Assembly (NCBI GenBank): GCA_947247005.1
Contig: OX365951.1
Location: 35,174,899-35,238,898, forward strand
Direction of reading: 5' to 3'
Source: Spisula solida
Lineage: Eukaryota > Mollusca > Bivalvia > Venerida > Mactridae
DNA length: 64,000 bases
In this document: positions 1 through 12,200 of the stretch, one piece after another
How the letters are laid out: the number at the start of each line of letters is the position of its first letter
How positions within the stretch are numbered: position 1 is the stretch's first letter
Notes under the pieces: generated by a model
Seen by the model: the letters and a program-made list of their open reading frames with translations, nothing else
The model's database searches: none
What the model was told of the DNA's origin: nothing
Translations under genes and position numbers: made by a program

Positions 1-3000
1 AAATGTATTTGACACCAGACGCAAAGTGCACGCTGCTTTAATAGCTGCATCCAACCATTTATTACAGATTAGTTAGTGTTAACGTTTTTTGTGATCAAAA
101 ACATTTTGATTAAAAATCCTTTAGCTAAAAATTTGGAGAAAAAATGTGATATCTAGAACCGAATTTTTCTTACGTTAAGTATGTGTATCTTATATATAGA
201 CTGTTGGTATCATTTTTATGGCGTTCTTTTATAATTGCGCTTGTTGCACATGCTGAGTATGAAGTGACTATTAGTTATATAATCAACATGATAAGTGCAT
301 CTCAAGTACCTAACAGCGCATGCGTACTGCGCATGCGTATAACATCAATTAACACTCGTTGCGAGCTAAGTGGAAATACTTATGTACTTTTTAACGATAA
401 AAGTTGTAAAATGTGCAGTAAATTAACGCATTTATTACATACTTGCTGATACTATATCTTTCATATCATGAACAACATTTAAAATGTCGTAACAAGCGCG
501 TTATTAAGTATATTGGCAGGACATAGGACATGAACGTATAGATAAAAGTGTGTGAAAGTAATTGGCACATAGAATAATTACGATATGAATATACTGTTGT
601 GACGTATTAGATGTGTAAAGTTCGCAAATATAAAATTATTGAAGATATTATCACCCGGCCATATGTCCGATAAGTCAAAATTGCGCTGATGCCAGTGCAA
701 ACTGTATTGCTGTGTCCTCTAAACATTATCAGCAAAGTGCATTCGTTTGCAAGGTGAAAGCTTTTTATAAACAGCAGTTTACCACCAACAGCTGATCAGG
801 CAATAAAACTATTCTTGGAAGACCGTCGATAATGATTAAATTGCTAAATTGTTACAAGTACTAAAAGACAGTGGCTCAAAATCAGAACAATGCGTATGTT
901 GCCGTCACTGCAACAGAAACACATACTTCCAAAAATTAAACCAACCGCTCCTCTGAAAGAACTAATAGCTATATGGAAAAAACCGCTGTTGAAAGTGGAG
1001 GAAATGAATACCACTGGTTGGTAAACGATGACTACTATAATTGTTATACCTCTTTTGTACCATTGGGGCGAGTGGTAACTTAATGTGTGGCTCAAATGTA
1101 GTTGTCATTGGGCAATAAACTATGGGGAGATCCGTAACTAAGTTTTGGAACTTGTGGCTCGACCCTTTTACTCATGTACATGTATATAAAATGTATTTAT
1201 GGATACATTTGTATGACATTGTTTGGGTAATAAAATAAACTGTAATCAAATATGGTTAAAGATATAGTATTACTCATTTGACCCATTTGAGTAAGTTACA
1301 ACACAAAAACAATCTTAGGTGTGATCGCATTTGCTGAAATATCAATAAGTAGAATCATTGTGACCAAATTGAACTGAAATTATCTTTCTTTGTCGCAATA
1401 TTACGTGACAAATATATCAACATACTGGAAGTGTTTTTAGTTTTTTTGAAGTTTTGTCTCGTAATAGTGCGACTTTGAGCGATACTTTCCGTTGCAATTT
1501 TACCACAATGTTTCTAATTACGGGTGTTTTAGCCATGATTGTGATTAGAAAAAGAATTCATAGTTTTGTTGTGATAAGTTCAGATTTGCATTGTATACCG
1601 TTAAACCAACTAACTGATAACTCGTCATGTCAACTTATAATACACGAATATGTCTGATATACTGTTGACCAAACAACCAAAACAGAATCAATACTCACTA
1701 TAATAAGAGACGTCACGGAATGGTGTAATAATTCTATTATTTGACTTGAAGTGAAATGAGAAATATGTTTCTAGACGTCTGTGCAATGATTACCAGACTT
1801 ATGGGTTGTGATTATGTTATTTATGTTATTAGAGGAAGACAGACGGTTGTCAGTATGTTTTAATGTTTAATGCCAACCTAGCTTACAATTAGTGCACAGT
1901 CAATAATTAACGTTTCAATGTTAACAATGCTCGACAAATTACCCCCTCAGATACACTAGTATGTAGATACAGTATAGTATTGTACACTGCTGTAATTGTT
2001 GATTACTTCATTATGTTTACTGATATAGCAATTACCTACGACAATGGTTACGTGTATTAAGTTAGCCCTGATCTAGATATACTGACGGAAATTGCAGCGG
2101 TGTTATATTTCCATTCAATAATAGAGTCGTGTGTGTATGTGGGTATCAAAGGACGGCCCATGTTGGTCGTACACTGTTACTTTGATCTTACAATATTGTA
2201 ACATGTAATATATAATTACATCACGAAATTAGATGATACGATATCTAAATATGGTCTATAACGATCTGATATAAATGGTCTGATACCCAATTATTATTGT
2301 ATCTAATTACTATAAACATTGGTTTAACTGATTTGATAATATCATCAAATATGTTTACACAACATTAATGTAGTTTGATTCCCAAGTTAGATCGTTCTTG
2401 TGTGGCATTGGCTACACTCCTCGTATGTAAACATCACTGAACGTTTTCAGTTGATTTCACTAGTAGTACTTGTTTCTTTTAGGATCACGTATATTGGGAA
2501 CAAATTAACATTGGTACTAGCTTTATGTACGGAATACGGGCCCGAATCCAAAAAAAATGGAGAGGGGGGACACATCATTTTGGATGTTAAAATGGATTGG
2601 GTACGGGAGAGTTGTCCCCTCCGGCGAAGACTTTTTCTCTTTTCGAATTAAAATCATGCAATTTCCTGCACTTTAAGCCTTTAAATTCAAAAGAAAGAGT
2701 ATTGAAATCGAACTGAAAATACCACGAATTACACACATATTTGAAACAAATGTCATTTTCTTTCAAATTGTACTTTTCTTCTCATGAATTTTAAGATTAG
2801 CAGTCAAATTATTGAAATTGTTCGCTATATGTCAGACAATATATCTATATCTGCGAAAAGCCGCGTCTTGTCGGTTAGTTAGCTTAGTATATATGGTACA
2901 CCTCGTATATGTACCTTATACTCTCCGATTATGAAAACCAAATATGTCAATACCGGATCCAAAAACCCCATTTAAACTATCGTAAGTGTGTATCCGCTAC

Positions 3001-3171
3001 TGACCACTTTGATAACTGCCAAAATTAAACTCCTCTGTTAAACGGTGCTAATAGAAGGTTCGAGTATCAGGTTAATTTGTTTGCACTATAATGTATATAC
3101 ATATCACTATGAATGGATTAAGCGTCGCTTGAAGTACTTTTATTGCTCAGCTTTTTTTATCATATTTGCAG
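1..3171. other. Upstream intron of the ADAMTS gene, no exon seen
   Basis: This stretch precedes the first visible ADAMTS exon. I looked for the first thrombospondin repeat and for protease exons on the + strand and saw none, so it is probably intron sequence. It is AT-rich. A segment near 2650-2700 (atgcaatttcctgca, then tttaagc) recurs near 51350, so it is a dispersed repeat. Confidence 0.5.
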
Positions 3172-3274
3172 GAATGTGAGAATGCGAATACCTTCAATCA
3201 AAGGCAATGTGAGGAATTCAACTTTATTCCTTACAAGAGCCGTCTGTACGAATGGGAACACGTGCCCACATCAG
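3172..3274 (+). CDS. ADAMTS exon a: start of cysteine-rich domain
   Basis: Acceptor atatttgcag, donor gtaatg. Frame 0 in, phase 1 out. Encodes ECENANTF..QCEEFN, which ends TSR1 and opens the cysteine-rich domain (family pattern C..F...QC..FN). Confidence 0.92.
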
Positions 3275-6200
3275 GTAATGCAGAAACAATCCTTCACATA
3301 ATGTTTGCATTATGTGGACGTGCATGTTTAAATACATTTCAAATCATTTTAACCATATCTTAATTGTGATTGCATAACACTTTTGAATGTGTTGTTACAT
3401 GATAAAAATGCTATATAAATATGGTGCTATATAAATATGGTATAACACTAATAAAAGAATTTCGTTCTACAAAAGTCATATTAAGTGGTCAAATATCGAA
3501 GTATAAAAACAATAGTATATATGTAACGAGAGTTGCCTGTTGCTAACGGTATTGACAGTTAACCATACCTTAAACTACTACGACCTCAATTGCAAAAATA
3601 CCTCAATATTAAGTACACGATACTGCCTTCCCTGTCCGATGTTTATTATCTTTGTCAAGTCATTGTAATTATTTTGCTCTTTATTTAACTTGAATGTTAA
3701 GACCAACTGTATAAATGTTCAGAGTTCCCATTGGTTGTCTTATTATTATATTGCATGTATTGTGTGCTAATATCACTCGATGTAAAACGACAAATCTTAT
3801 GGATAGAATTGACACTTTTAATATTATGTTGTATCATAGCAGACACTTGGCCTTCAATATATATACACTTAACTAGGCACAGTTATCCGATTTTGGCGGG
3901 ACATTCTAGAGATCTGCAAGAAACAACCACAGTTAGATCTATACATTTAATGTTATACTTAATGTGGTGCACTACAGTAATGCAGACATTAAAATATCGG
4001 TTTAGACTAGGCTCTTATCCGGTATATCCGACTTCCATTACACTTCAGCATTATTTCCTTCAACCACTCTATACTAATCATACCTTGGTGATTAAGATAA
4101 AGTGATTGTCTAACAGAAACAGAAACTTCACTTTTGTATAATAAGTTTCAATATCAAAAATTACCAGAAAACAGAACGCCATTTTTTCTTTATTAAATAT
4201 AATGGAAGCTATATTCTTTTGTTTTAGAGTAGTCGGTTTCCAAATGATTGATTCCGCCCATTGATGTACTACATGTTAATGGAATTTAACGAATTTAATG
4301 ATGAACAAGCATTTTGAGTGCAATATCAACCCCTTTAGAGTGCACTAATTATATTTAATTGGAACACCTGTCTAACTGTTCAATTTAATATACACTTTTA
4401 CACACATGTGTTGGATACTGTTTGCAGTGGATATACTTTGGTCGCATGATGCAACATTTAAATGTTTCATACCATTACAATAATTACATCCATAAATTAC
4501 AGTGTTACATTTTGTATATTATATAGTGTACCATTACTTTAACACCATGCTGTTTGTTTTATTTTGTTTTGGCTCTTTATAAATTGACTCACTGAGTCTT
4601 TCTGGTATGTTTTTTCATATTTATCATGTTTTTCTTTAATTTACTGTATATATTCCGTGCTTATGTGGACCATATAGAAAATTGGTCTAGAACCAAATAT
4701 GTCATCCACAATAAATAATAAAGTCGTTATTATCATTATTATTATTATGTCCCCCATCTTTGATGAGTGGGTATATTGCCTTCGACCTGTCTGTCGGTCT
4801 GTACGTCTGTCGTACTAAATGGTTACCGTTCAATAACTCAAGATTGCGTTGCCCTAGGATCTTCAAACTTTACATGGTGGTTGTTCATCAAGAGTAGATG
4901 ACCCATATTGATTTAGAGTTCAAAATTCAAGGTTACTGTGACCTTCACCATTTTTAACTCTTGCGCTGCCATGGGGGCATACGCGTTTTACAAATATCTC
5001 TTGCTTTTAATGTTATCATGTATGTACTTCAGACACACCATGCCAGCTACATTGTAAGCCAAAGAATCATTTCTTCTCGGTACTATTAAAAGATATAGTG
5101 ACGGATGGTACCCCATGTACACCTGGAACCAGAAACATGTGTTTAAGCGGAAGATGTCGGGTAAGATTCTAATTATTGTCAACCATACCTTGTTATAGCA
5201 TTATAAATCTAGAGTATTTCGACTTTTGATTAAAACGGCCAGTGCTTCCAAATGAATTATTTCCCCTAACGTAAATATGTGATAGTAATACATGTACTAG
5301 GAATCAGATGAACTTCTACTCGGTCACAATTTCGCTATCACAAATAGTTTTAATATCCGAACGGTTACCAGTCTACAAATCCGACCGATCTGATCACATC
5401 CGCTATTGCTGATTGTGTACATAAAATACCGAGGGATATCAATTAATCTGACCACTTGTGCGGCCCATTGGAATCGCACCTGAAGTTTAACTCTCTGTTT
5501 CTGCATAGCATTAATATTCATGAGTGGCACTGATGGTAAAATCGGAACTTTGGTAGTGACTTTACAAACTAATTAAATATAACACACTTATTTCACATTC
5601 CTTCATTCTGTTACTCCAAATGCTACTAAAAGATAATAACCAATCGGACAGGACAAACAACATTGACAGAAATAGAAGAGCAGGAATAACACAATAAGAA
5701 CATGAATGTACAAAATGCTAGCTCTGCAAAAAGTGGTCCAATGGAAAATGTCAACAAATGGGACATAATTGTTTTTTTAAACTTGGTAATCATTAGTGAT
5801 ATTGCCTGGCACTTTTAACCTTTTAACTGGTCAGCCATGAATATTCATGCTTATCCGTTGTCCAATCAGAGTTGTTATTTTAACTCATCAAAAAATTCTT
5901 ACTGTACAAAAACGAAAACGCTCGGGGATTAATTAGCGACAGATCAAAAGTGTTCGACTATACCAATTGTATAAACTCGCACATGCTTATGTACGCATAT
6001 AGGTATAGTCCAGAGAATTTGACACGACTCTCGACCTTTAAATTAGCATAATTTCACAGCTGATATATTGTCAATAATTATAACCCCGGCTGTTTGTTTT
6101 CATAAGCGGAGAGTACAGTCCGTGCAGGATAATGTGGCAGTCACGTGACACAATGTGGACACTGTCAATTGATATATTTATTTATATTTATTTATTTATT

Positions 6201-9200
6201 TGAGTCTCATCTATATTTACAACATATATTGCACACGACATAAACACAAATCATATATAGCCACTCTTAATAAGAGTTATAAGAGACATTATCTACATTA
6301 TAATAAAACATCAAATATCACAAGGTACATGTACCGTATATAAAAATCTGATATTACACATTGTTACATAGTATGTGTTTAAAACTGAAACTGATTGAAT
6401 TAGGTAAACCATGGTTAAGGTTGGTGATTATAAATCATTCTAACCATCCATCCTTTCAAACATACTTCATAGCTGAGTGGTTTAGTGCGTAGATACTTTC
6501 TAACGATATCGATATTTTTGGCCGCGAGTTCGAAACCTTGTCTAGTTGTATGTATTTTTTTATTTCTTTTTCTCATCTTTATCAATTTAAAAGCTAAGAG
6601 TTTTACAGAAAAATGGCTTAAATAATCAGTTCTATCCAATAGTGATACAAACCTGTAATTAAAGTTATTAAGTCTATTATTAAAGAGAGTATAGCCTAAA
6701 TATACATGTACACAATCAACGTACTGTACATGTATTATAATTAAAGCACAATAATTTTTATTGCTAGTACTTAGGTATTGTAACTACCAACACGAAGCCA
6801 CAGATACATTATCTGAGTGTGACTGTAACTCAGACCATGATACAGCAGATGAAGTGATGTAAAATTATTTTGTATTGTAATGAGTGTGTGTTCTTGTCAT
6901 AAAAGTTGAATTGAATTAAAAATAATTTTATCATGACCATAATAAAACAAGAAAAATATATAATTAACAAATTATAAATTCTCTCGAAAAGAATATGAAA
7001 ATAACATTAAAAATATTGTGATGAATTCAAAAAAAAATACAAAAAACTTCTTTGATGGGTTGAACTTGAATCGCTCAGTTACAATTCCTGTGCGTACCCT
7101 CTGAGCTATTACAGCATACATAACTACTTGCAATTATTTAGTGCTTATATTACATTGTAATTAGTCAAGCATGAAGATAAGGCCAAGCAATTTAACTGCC
7201 TGGAAAACTGTCTATGTTACATGTTAAATGTCGTGGTTGAATGGATGGTAAAGGATTATCTGCACAAGGCAGTCATACTGGTCTGAAAGGTAAACATACA
7301 CTAGTCCATATTAAGTCTGTATTTCAACAGTTACCACTTACATAGTATTTAATGAAACGGACAAACAACAAACAATTAGATTCTTTTAAAGTTATCTGTA
7401 ATCAATATCATGTATTACCTGTCGTGAAATAGACTCGACTGCCACATTATCTAGCACGAACTATATCACGAAGACGCTCGAGGTGCAATACCAAAACAAA
7501 TCTGAAGAACCGATATTGCACGATTTGCTCCCGGAAATTTATATATTCAACGAAATTACCTTGTAATATATGAATGCATAAACGTCAGGATCATGTCAAA
7601 TTATCTGTGCTATACAACGGTATTCACAAATGAAGAAACAAAAGTACACAGTCACTTAGAAAGTAGAATATACATTGAAAAGGAGTAAAGAATACATGAT
7701 TGTGTTATTTCAGCTTGTAGGCTGTGACTATGTGATTGATTCTAAAGCACGTGAGGACAGATGTGGTGTGTGTCATGGGGATGGCACAACATGCACAACA
7801 ATCAAATCACAGTTTAATGAGTCACAGGGTCTAGGTAAGCTTGTTACAATAATTTACTAGAAAACGGATAGAGGGATGAATGGACGGGTTTTACATTTCA
7901 TCAACACATTACAAATGTACATTCTAAAACATGTGATAAACATGATGATAAAAATGACTCGAACTTACCACCCAACAGTATACAACATTAGAGTACATGT
8001 ATAATCTATCATCATACCTCTTGAAATGAACTGACTTGTAGACATTGCACCACCAGAACCACGTAGAACAAGGTTCATCCCCAAAGCCTGTTCGGACAGT
8101 TATAGCTTTCTATTGCAAACCTCTCTTCATCATCGATATCTTCCGTTGATTGAACTAGCAACCACACAGGTCCACCAACCTTTAAACAACCACCACCTCA
8201 GATACAGTTCCTATGTTTAGATTAAACTGGCTTCAGTGGTAAATTGAGTGTAAAGTGTAATAAAACATACTTATGACATCAAGCATTAGACTCTCATAAA
8301 CAAGCAAACAATTATATTAAAATATGACTACAACCCATCAGTTGCTATAAATATAATTTATTTATATATAATTGACCATACCGTGATTAGAGTCATCTAC
8401 AGACTCGAGCCTTTTACAATAGATCAATTATGCAGGAACATGATACAAATACATTTTATATGTACTGTTTTAGGTTATGTGGAAGCTACTATTATACCTA
8501 AAGGTGCACGGAATATCCGTGTAGAAGAGGTAGCTGCAGCCAGTAATTTCCTCGCCTTACAAGATGCGGAAGGTGAGTGTTCTAACATACCAAGGGAGAC
8601 TACTCTAGAATGATATTAGTCTTATTCTGCATAGGTTCATGTCCTTGGTTTGATTTACTACACAGTTCAATGTTGAATACAATACAGTATTTAAAATATA
8701 AATAATGACTTCTTTTGGAAACTTGAAAACCGATATTATATTCATTTTAGCTTGGCCTAAATCAGGCAATCAACGATGTGATCGAACACCTTGCTCTGGC
8801 TCTGAAAGATAAGGTTCTGCTTTGTTTCTGGACATCATGCACTAAGAACCAATCTCGGATATATCTGTATAACACTACATTCCCCGCTTAAATAATGGTT
8901 ACAGAGCTGTAATAAAACAATAAAATATTACACTAACCATTTTATGTCAATTTCTGTAGATCGGCAATATAACGAAAGTTGAATTTAAACAATTTGTACA
9001 CGCAACGCAACGTCATAGTACCAAATATTAATAGGCGTGTAGTAATACATTAGGTAATCATAGCCAAACTGTTACACTATTATATACTTTACAACAGGTA
9101 AATATATCTTGAACGGTAACTGGTTCATACAATGGAGTGGAGATTACAAGGCAGCCGGTACAACAGTACAATATACCAGAGAAGGCAATAAAGAAACGGT

Positions 9201-12200
9201 GGTGTCATCTGGACCTCTGAAGGAACCATTACATGTTATGGTAAACTTACGTACATTTATTGGTGTAGCGTAATGTATGAAGACTAAATTGTAGTTGTAC
9301 AAGATGGTAGGCTTCTAGATACACGTCCATGGTTTTTGTTAAAGTACCAATGACATTACATATGAAAATGGAAGAGAAGGTGTGAGGGAAGAGGTAATGG
9401 AGTGGAGAACAGGAGAGAAAATGGATTGAATATGAAAATTGACCATTTAAGTTGTTCCATTGCAAGTTTGACTTACAAAATAGCTAGCCATGTGTTTTGA
9501 TTAGCTTACTACAAGAGATGCGCACAATTTGAATACCAAGAACATATACCTTACATGCTTTGTTACACTATTTTACCATTTATAAGTTGGGATTACAAGG
9601 TGTTTATTGTTTACTATTACAGCTACTGTTGCAATCCTCTAACCCTGGTGTGAAATTTGAATACACGGTACCAAAGGACAATGTATCAGAACCGCGCCAG
9701 CCAGTGTTCCAATGGTCGTATCAACCCTGGACACATTGTACAGCATCATGTGGAGGAGGTATGTACAAGTATTGCCTGGTTTTATACCATATGATTTACC
9801 CAACTTGAGATGAACTGGTTAGTAACCAAAAGGTAGATTGGCGAGTGTCGGTGATATACGCCTGGAACTTTAAAAAACGAAGAGTGCATTCAGAAAGAGA
9901 TCTAGAGTAGCACACCTAGATGCCATGCATCACGCATCTGTCTCTTTTCTAGAAGGTGGAGGTCATATACCAATATACAAAATGTAGCAGAAAAACCACA
10001 CACAAACACATACTCCGGGGAATTACATAATTCTACATAGAGAGCACACTTGGTACTGTGCACACCATTGATTCATGCGTAGGAAACTGAATTTGAATGG
10101 TATTTAAAATATGATTAATGCTTCCTCATGGTATCGTCTGAAAATAAATCCAAAACAATTATATTTAATGATTACACGCAAATCACACTGTTTACAATTT
10201 TGCTACGGCATATGATCAGTGAGCTATGTTCTGACGTTTTATAATTTGTTCTAATTTTTTAAAGTGGAACCGCTTGGGTTCGAAAACTCGTGACACAGTT
10301 AAATGTGAAGATAAATGAACAATAATTACTTCAGTTCTTTACTTTAATGTTACGAGTACTTCTATTGTTGCTTTAAAATGTGATAAAACTTCTAGATTAA
10401 TTATGCTAACATATCATACCAATATTGATTGAATCACATCAGTTTAATTTCGTCTTGATTGTTTCGATATTAATAATAGACAATACAATTGAAAAGCCAA
10501 CCATCACTGAAATGTGCACTTTTATTCTATCAAATAATTGGTGTGGATTTATAACTTTCTTGTCTCATTTGTACTTCATCAAATAGCGTCAGCAATCTTT
10601 ATTTGATACGATATGGAAGGAAATATTCGTAATCATTGCAATCATATTAAACCATTAATTGTGTGGTCTGCTTCTGATATGAGTTAGGAGATATCGGTAT
10701 ATGTGTATTGGTGGAGCATCGAATTCGTATGCTAGTACAAATCACAGGCTTAGAATGGGGAGGTCGCAAATGCTAAACGCTATTTGGAGAAAACAAGAAC
10801 AACATGTCTCAAAACTGCACTCAACTTATGGAAAAACAAACTTTTTCAACTTCAGTTTGGTCAAAATGACTTGTTCTGATTTTCATGAAAAAAGGCTCAT
10901 AAGAAGCGCCTTGTGGTTCAGATGTCAATACGTATATGAACGACTGTATTTCTTAAACGAATTCAAGCATCATTGAATTGTAAAAATGTTATACATTTTC
11001 GATGTACGCCAACAACGGACGCAACGTCATGTGAGTCTTAAGACCTTCTCATTCTAAGCCAGATATATATTCTATTATCTATTTGCAGGAAGTCAGAGAT
11101 CAGAAGTGATATGTACTGAACTTGAGGCTGGAGTGGTTGATGATAAATATTGCAACATTTCTTCCAAACCAGATGATATACAACGTGTTTGTAATGAGCA
11201 TCTTTGTCCAGCAAGGTAATACCATGTACACAATTCTTGTTTCAGCGTACAGACCAATAGAAACAGACATTGTATAGTACGAAATGCACAATGATTAGCC
11301 TGCTAATTGCTTGCTATACATCAAAATCTGGAATTATAATAAGATTGAGTATTATTTGATTGACAAGTCTACATAAGCAATTGTTATACCTAATAAACAC
11401 ATAGTAAACAAACCTACATGCACATTATTTTGTTTTAAAGCCCTAATGTAATACATTATCTACATGTGTGCATATGATACGCTGGGCTAAAGTTTAATTG
11501 TTTAACACTATATTAACACTATATTACGCATCAATTCATATAAGTATACTCAATGGCAATTACTAACAAAGCATTATCCATCATATACACTTATATTATA
11601 ACACAGATGGTGGACGGGTCCATGGCAACATTGTTCCGTGACATGTGGTCCTAATGGTGTGCATCAGAGGACTGTGATATGTGTACGTAGTCTAGGAGAA
11701 GATGAACAGATAGCACTAGATGATGAAGCATGTGATGTAGATGATAAACCTCCAGAGATGGAACAATGCAACAAGAAGGAGCCATGTCCTGGTAACAGTA
11801 CATGGGTCGTTGGAGAATGGTCAAGTGTAAGTGATTGTAAATACATGTTATTTTAATGCTGGTAATGGGCGCTTAGTTAATGGGATACAGTCCTATCAAC
11901 TGAGTGACACGATTGTAGTTAAATGGAGACTAACCCAGACACATAATTATAGAAATTGGCAAAACCATCATGGAACTGAAATTCATTATCTGAGGTCGAA
12001 GTAAGATCGCTCATTAAGTTAAATGACATATGTAATCGGCTGTGTGCTAGTGGTATATTAAAGCTGTGTGTGATAGTGTGACTTGTAAAACCATTGTTCG
12101 CAATATTTAAATTGTGCTGTATAAAATAATCTCGGTGAATTGCTAAATAAATACGTTAACCAACTTGTCACGTGATACGGTATGAATCATTCATATTTAT

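Larger units (their letters stand above)
6117..7462. mobile_element. Inverted-repeat element, 1.35 kb, inserted in an older repeat
   Basis: The 26-bp ends 6117-6142 and 7437-7462 are reverse complements with three mismatches and share an exact core, gataatgtggcagtc. The flanking sequence is a repeat that is continuous at 37467-37650, which marks the stretch between as an insertion. No transposase reading frame was found, so it is probably non-autonomous. Two opposing tRNA-like promoter segments lie inside it. Confidence 0.6.
5161..7713 (+). other. ADAMTS intron with nested repeats
   Basis: No exon seen. Contains two halves of an older repeat (about 6005-6092 and 7508-7605; the uninterrupted copy is near 37467-37650), split by the inverted-repeat element listed at 6117-7462. 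Confidence 0.6.

Noticed and set aside
3731..4105. 124-codon open frame in an ADAMTS intron
   Set aside because: No ATG at its start, no recognisable domain, and it lies between two exons that splice together in phase.
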